Source: Paeniglutamicibacter psychrophenolicus
Lineage (GTDB): Bacteria > Actinomycetota > Actinomycetes > Actinomycetales > Micrococcaceae
Assembly: GCF_017876575.1 (NCBI RefSeq)
Contig: NZ_JAGIOE010000001.1
Coordinates: 248,001 to 312,000, forward strand
Direction of reading: 5' to 3'
DNA length: 64,000 bases
Shown here piece after piece: positions 62,427-64,000 of this stretch. The translations under genes and the position numbers were made by a program. Each line of letters begins with the position of its first letter. The stretch's first letter is position 1. The notes below the pieces were generated by a model. That model was not told the origin of the DNA. It ran no database searches and worked only from the letters and a program-made list of their open reading frames with translations.

Positions 62427-64000
62427 ATGCCTGAAACCCTTTTGCCCGTGCTCGCTGCCGAGGAAACCTTGTGGAGCGAAGACGAACGCCTCGCGTTCTG
62501 GGATGCCGCGGCGCGGCGCCTGAGCTGGTCCGAGGACTGGCACACCATCCACTCGAGCACCGGTGTCGATGCCGAGGCCCGGCGCGGGCCCGAGCTTCGC
62601 TGGTTTGAGGGCGGCAAGCTCAACGCCGCCTACAACTGCGTGGACCGCCACGTGGAAGCCGGGCGCGGCGACAAGGTCGCCCTGCACTTCGAGGGCGAGC
62701 CCGGCGACAGGACGACCGTCACCTACCAGGACCTGCAGGACCGGGTGTCCCGGGCCGCCAACGCGCTGCTCGCCCTGGGCGTGGGCAAGGGCGACCGCGT
62801 GGTCATCTACCTGCCCGTGCTCGTGGAAACCGTGGTCATCACCCTGGCCTGCGCGCGCATCGGCGCGGTGCACTCGCTGGTCTTCGGCGGCTTTTCCGCA
62901 GAGGCGCTGAGGTTCCGCGTCGAAGACACCGGCGCGAAGCTGCTGGTCACCACCGATGGGCAGTTCCGCCGCGGCGAGGCCGTGCCGGTCAAGGACAACG
63001 CCGATGCCGCGGTTTCCGGGGAGAACAGCATCGAACACGTGCTGGTGCTCCGGCGCACCGGGAACGAGATCGCCTGGACCGAAGGCCGGGACGTGTGGTG
63101 GCACGAAACCGTCGACACGGCGAGCAAGGAGCACTCCCCCGAGGCATTCGACGCCGAGACCCCGCTGTTCATCATGTACACCTCCGGCACCACCGGCCAG
63201 CCCAAGGGCCTGGTCCACACCACCGGGGGCTACCTGACGCAGGCCTCCTGGAGCCACGAGTTCCTCTTCTCCCATCCGGACCCCGCGCAGCGGGAAAACG
63301 ATGTCCACTGGTGCACTGCGGACCTGGCCTGGGTCACCGCGCACACCTACGAGATCTACGGGCCGCTGTCCAACGGCGTCACGCAGGTCATCTACGAGGG
63401 CGTGCCCAACGCCCCTCACCCCGGGCGCCACTTCGAGATCATCGCGCGCTACGGCGTGACCAGCTACTACACCGCGCCCACCCTGGTGCGCTCGCTGATG
63501 GGCTGGTTCCCCGAGGGGGTCCCTGCCGACTACGACCTGTCCTCGATCCGATTGGCCGGAACCGTGGGCGAGGCCGTGAACCCGGAGGCATGGCGCTGGC
63601 TGCGCAGCCAGGTCGGCCGCGACACCGAAGCCGGCATTCCGATGGTCGACACCTGGTGGCAGTCCGAAACCGGCTCCACGATCCTTTCCCCGCGGCAGGG
63701 GGACACCGAGTTCAAGCCGGGCTGCGGCACCCGGGCGCTGCCCGGGGTAACCGTGGACATCGTCGACGAACAAGGAGCCGGGGTGGAGCCGAACGTGCAG
63801 GGCAACATCGTGCTGACCAAGACCGGCCCGGCCATGGCCCGCACCGTGTGGGGAAACCCCGAGCGCTACTACACCTCCTACTGGGAAAAGTATGCCGAGC
63901 AGGGCTGGTTCCTGGCCGGGGACGGCGCACGCTTCGATGCGGACGGGGACATCTGGATCCTGGGCCGGACCGACGACGTCATCAACATCTCCGGGCACCG
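62427..64000 (+). CDS. Acetyl-CoA synthetase-type AMP-forming ligase (cut by window edge)
   Basis: The first 524 residues of an AMP-forming acyl-CoA synthetase of the Acs type; the C-terminal domain lies outside. Visible motifs are the Acs linker and N-terminal domain, LVFGGFSAEALRFRVED, the P-loop YTSGTTGQPKG (near 249-259), DTWWQSETGS, and GRTDDVINISGH at the hinge. It converts acetate, or possibly a related short acid, plus CoA and ATP to acyl-CoA and AMP. The unusual point is its SAM-I-like leader shared with two organosulfur operons. A side role in sulfur-compound breakdown, such as activating a C2-C4 acid left after desulfonation, is an inference. Confidence 0.85.
   Translation, partial: MPETLLPVLAAEETLWSEDERLAFWDAAARRLSWSEDWHTIHSSTGVDAEARRGPELRWFEGGKLNAAYNCVDRHVEAGRGDKVALHFEGEPGDRTTVTYQDLQDRVSRAANALLALGVGKGDRVVIYLPVLVETVVITLACARIGAVHSLVFGGFSAEALRFRVEDTGAKLLVTTDGQFRRGEAVPVKDNADAAVSGENSIEHVLVLRRTGNEIAWTEGRDVWWHETVDTASKEHSPEAFDAETPLFIMYTSGTTGQPKGLVHTTGGYLTQASWSHEFLFSHPDPAQRENDVHWCTADLAWVTAHTYEIYGPLSNGVTQVIYEGVPNAPHPGRHFEIIARYGVTSYYTAPTLVRSLMGWFPEGVPADYDLSSIRLAGTVGEAVNPEAWRWLRSQVGRDTEAGIPMVDTWWQSETGSTILSPRQGDTEFKPGCGTRALPGVTVDIVDEQGAGVEPNVQGNIVLTKTGPAMARTVWGNPERYYTSYWEKYAEQGWFLAGDGARFDADGDIWILGRTDDVINISGH

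Overview
The window is GC-rich, densely coded DNA from a high-GC Gram-positive bacterium. It looks like Micrococcaceae (the Arthrobacter / Paeniglutamicibacter group), judged from codon use, a 13E12-type HNH gene, an LAxTG sortase-E sorting signal, an SSI-like lipoprotein and the separate purS-purQ-purL genes. The genus is inferred; no rRNA or tRNA was seen.

Layout. 1-7.6 kb is a glycine betaine catabolic module: the start of a BCCT transporter, a LysR regulator with a clear palindrome at its start codon, gbcA-gbcB (Rieske demethylase and its reductase), formaldehyde dehydrogenase fdhA and an IclR regulator. 7.6-9.3 kb carries a TnpB-type nuclease with an intact active site. 9.7-16.6 kb holds a two-gene ABC-2 exporter, lysC, a DUF222/HNH protein and two small genes. 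16.6-20.6 kb is a CitA/CitB two-component system divergent from a CitM-type citrate transporter. 20.7-28.8 kb is housekeeping (CPA1 antiporter, quinone oxidoreductase, alanine dehydrogenase, YchJ-like protein, purSQL). 28.9-30.1 kb is a lower-GC AAA+ ATPase gene behind a long AT-rich inverted repeat. 30.3-38.2 kb includes an aromatic-ring flavin hydroxylase with tandem palindromic operators, an HD-GYP/LuxR fusion and a DUF2236-DUF1990 fusion.

38.4-48.9 kb is one gene for a ~3520-residue wall-anchored repeat protein. It has ten ~230-250-residue repeats with four cysteines each. Repeats 4-10 follow an A-B-C, A-B-C, A super-period, so the gene grew by copying blocks of three repeats.

49.8-64 kb is an organosulfur-assimilation region. 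An ABC importer with a DszC/SfnB-like and a DszA-like monooxygenase forms one operon; a second DszC-like plus DmoA-like pair forms another; an acetyl-CoA synthetase-type gene runs off the right edge. Each of the three units has a copy of the same S-box-like (SAM-I clan) leader. The copies show compensatory changes in P2, and in two of them the closing helix P1 contains the first bases of the Shine-Dalgarno sequence. The three units therefore look like one S-adenosylmethionine-controlled regulon. The synthetase is its unexpected member.
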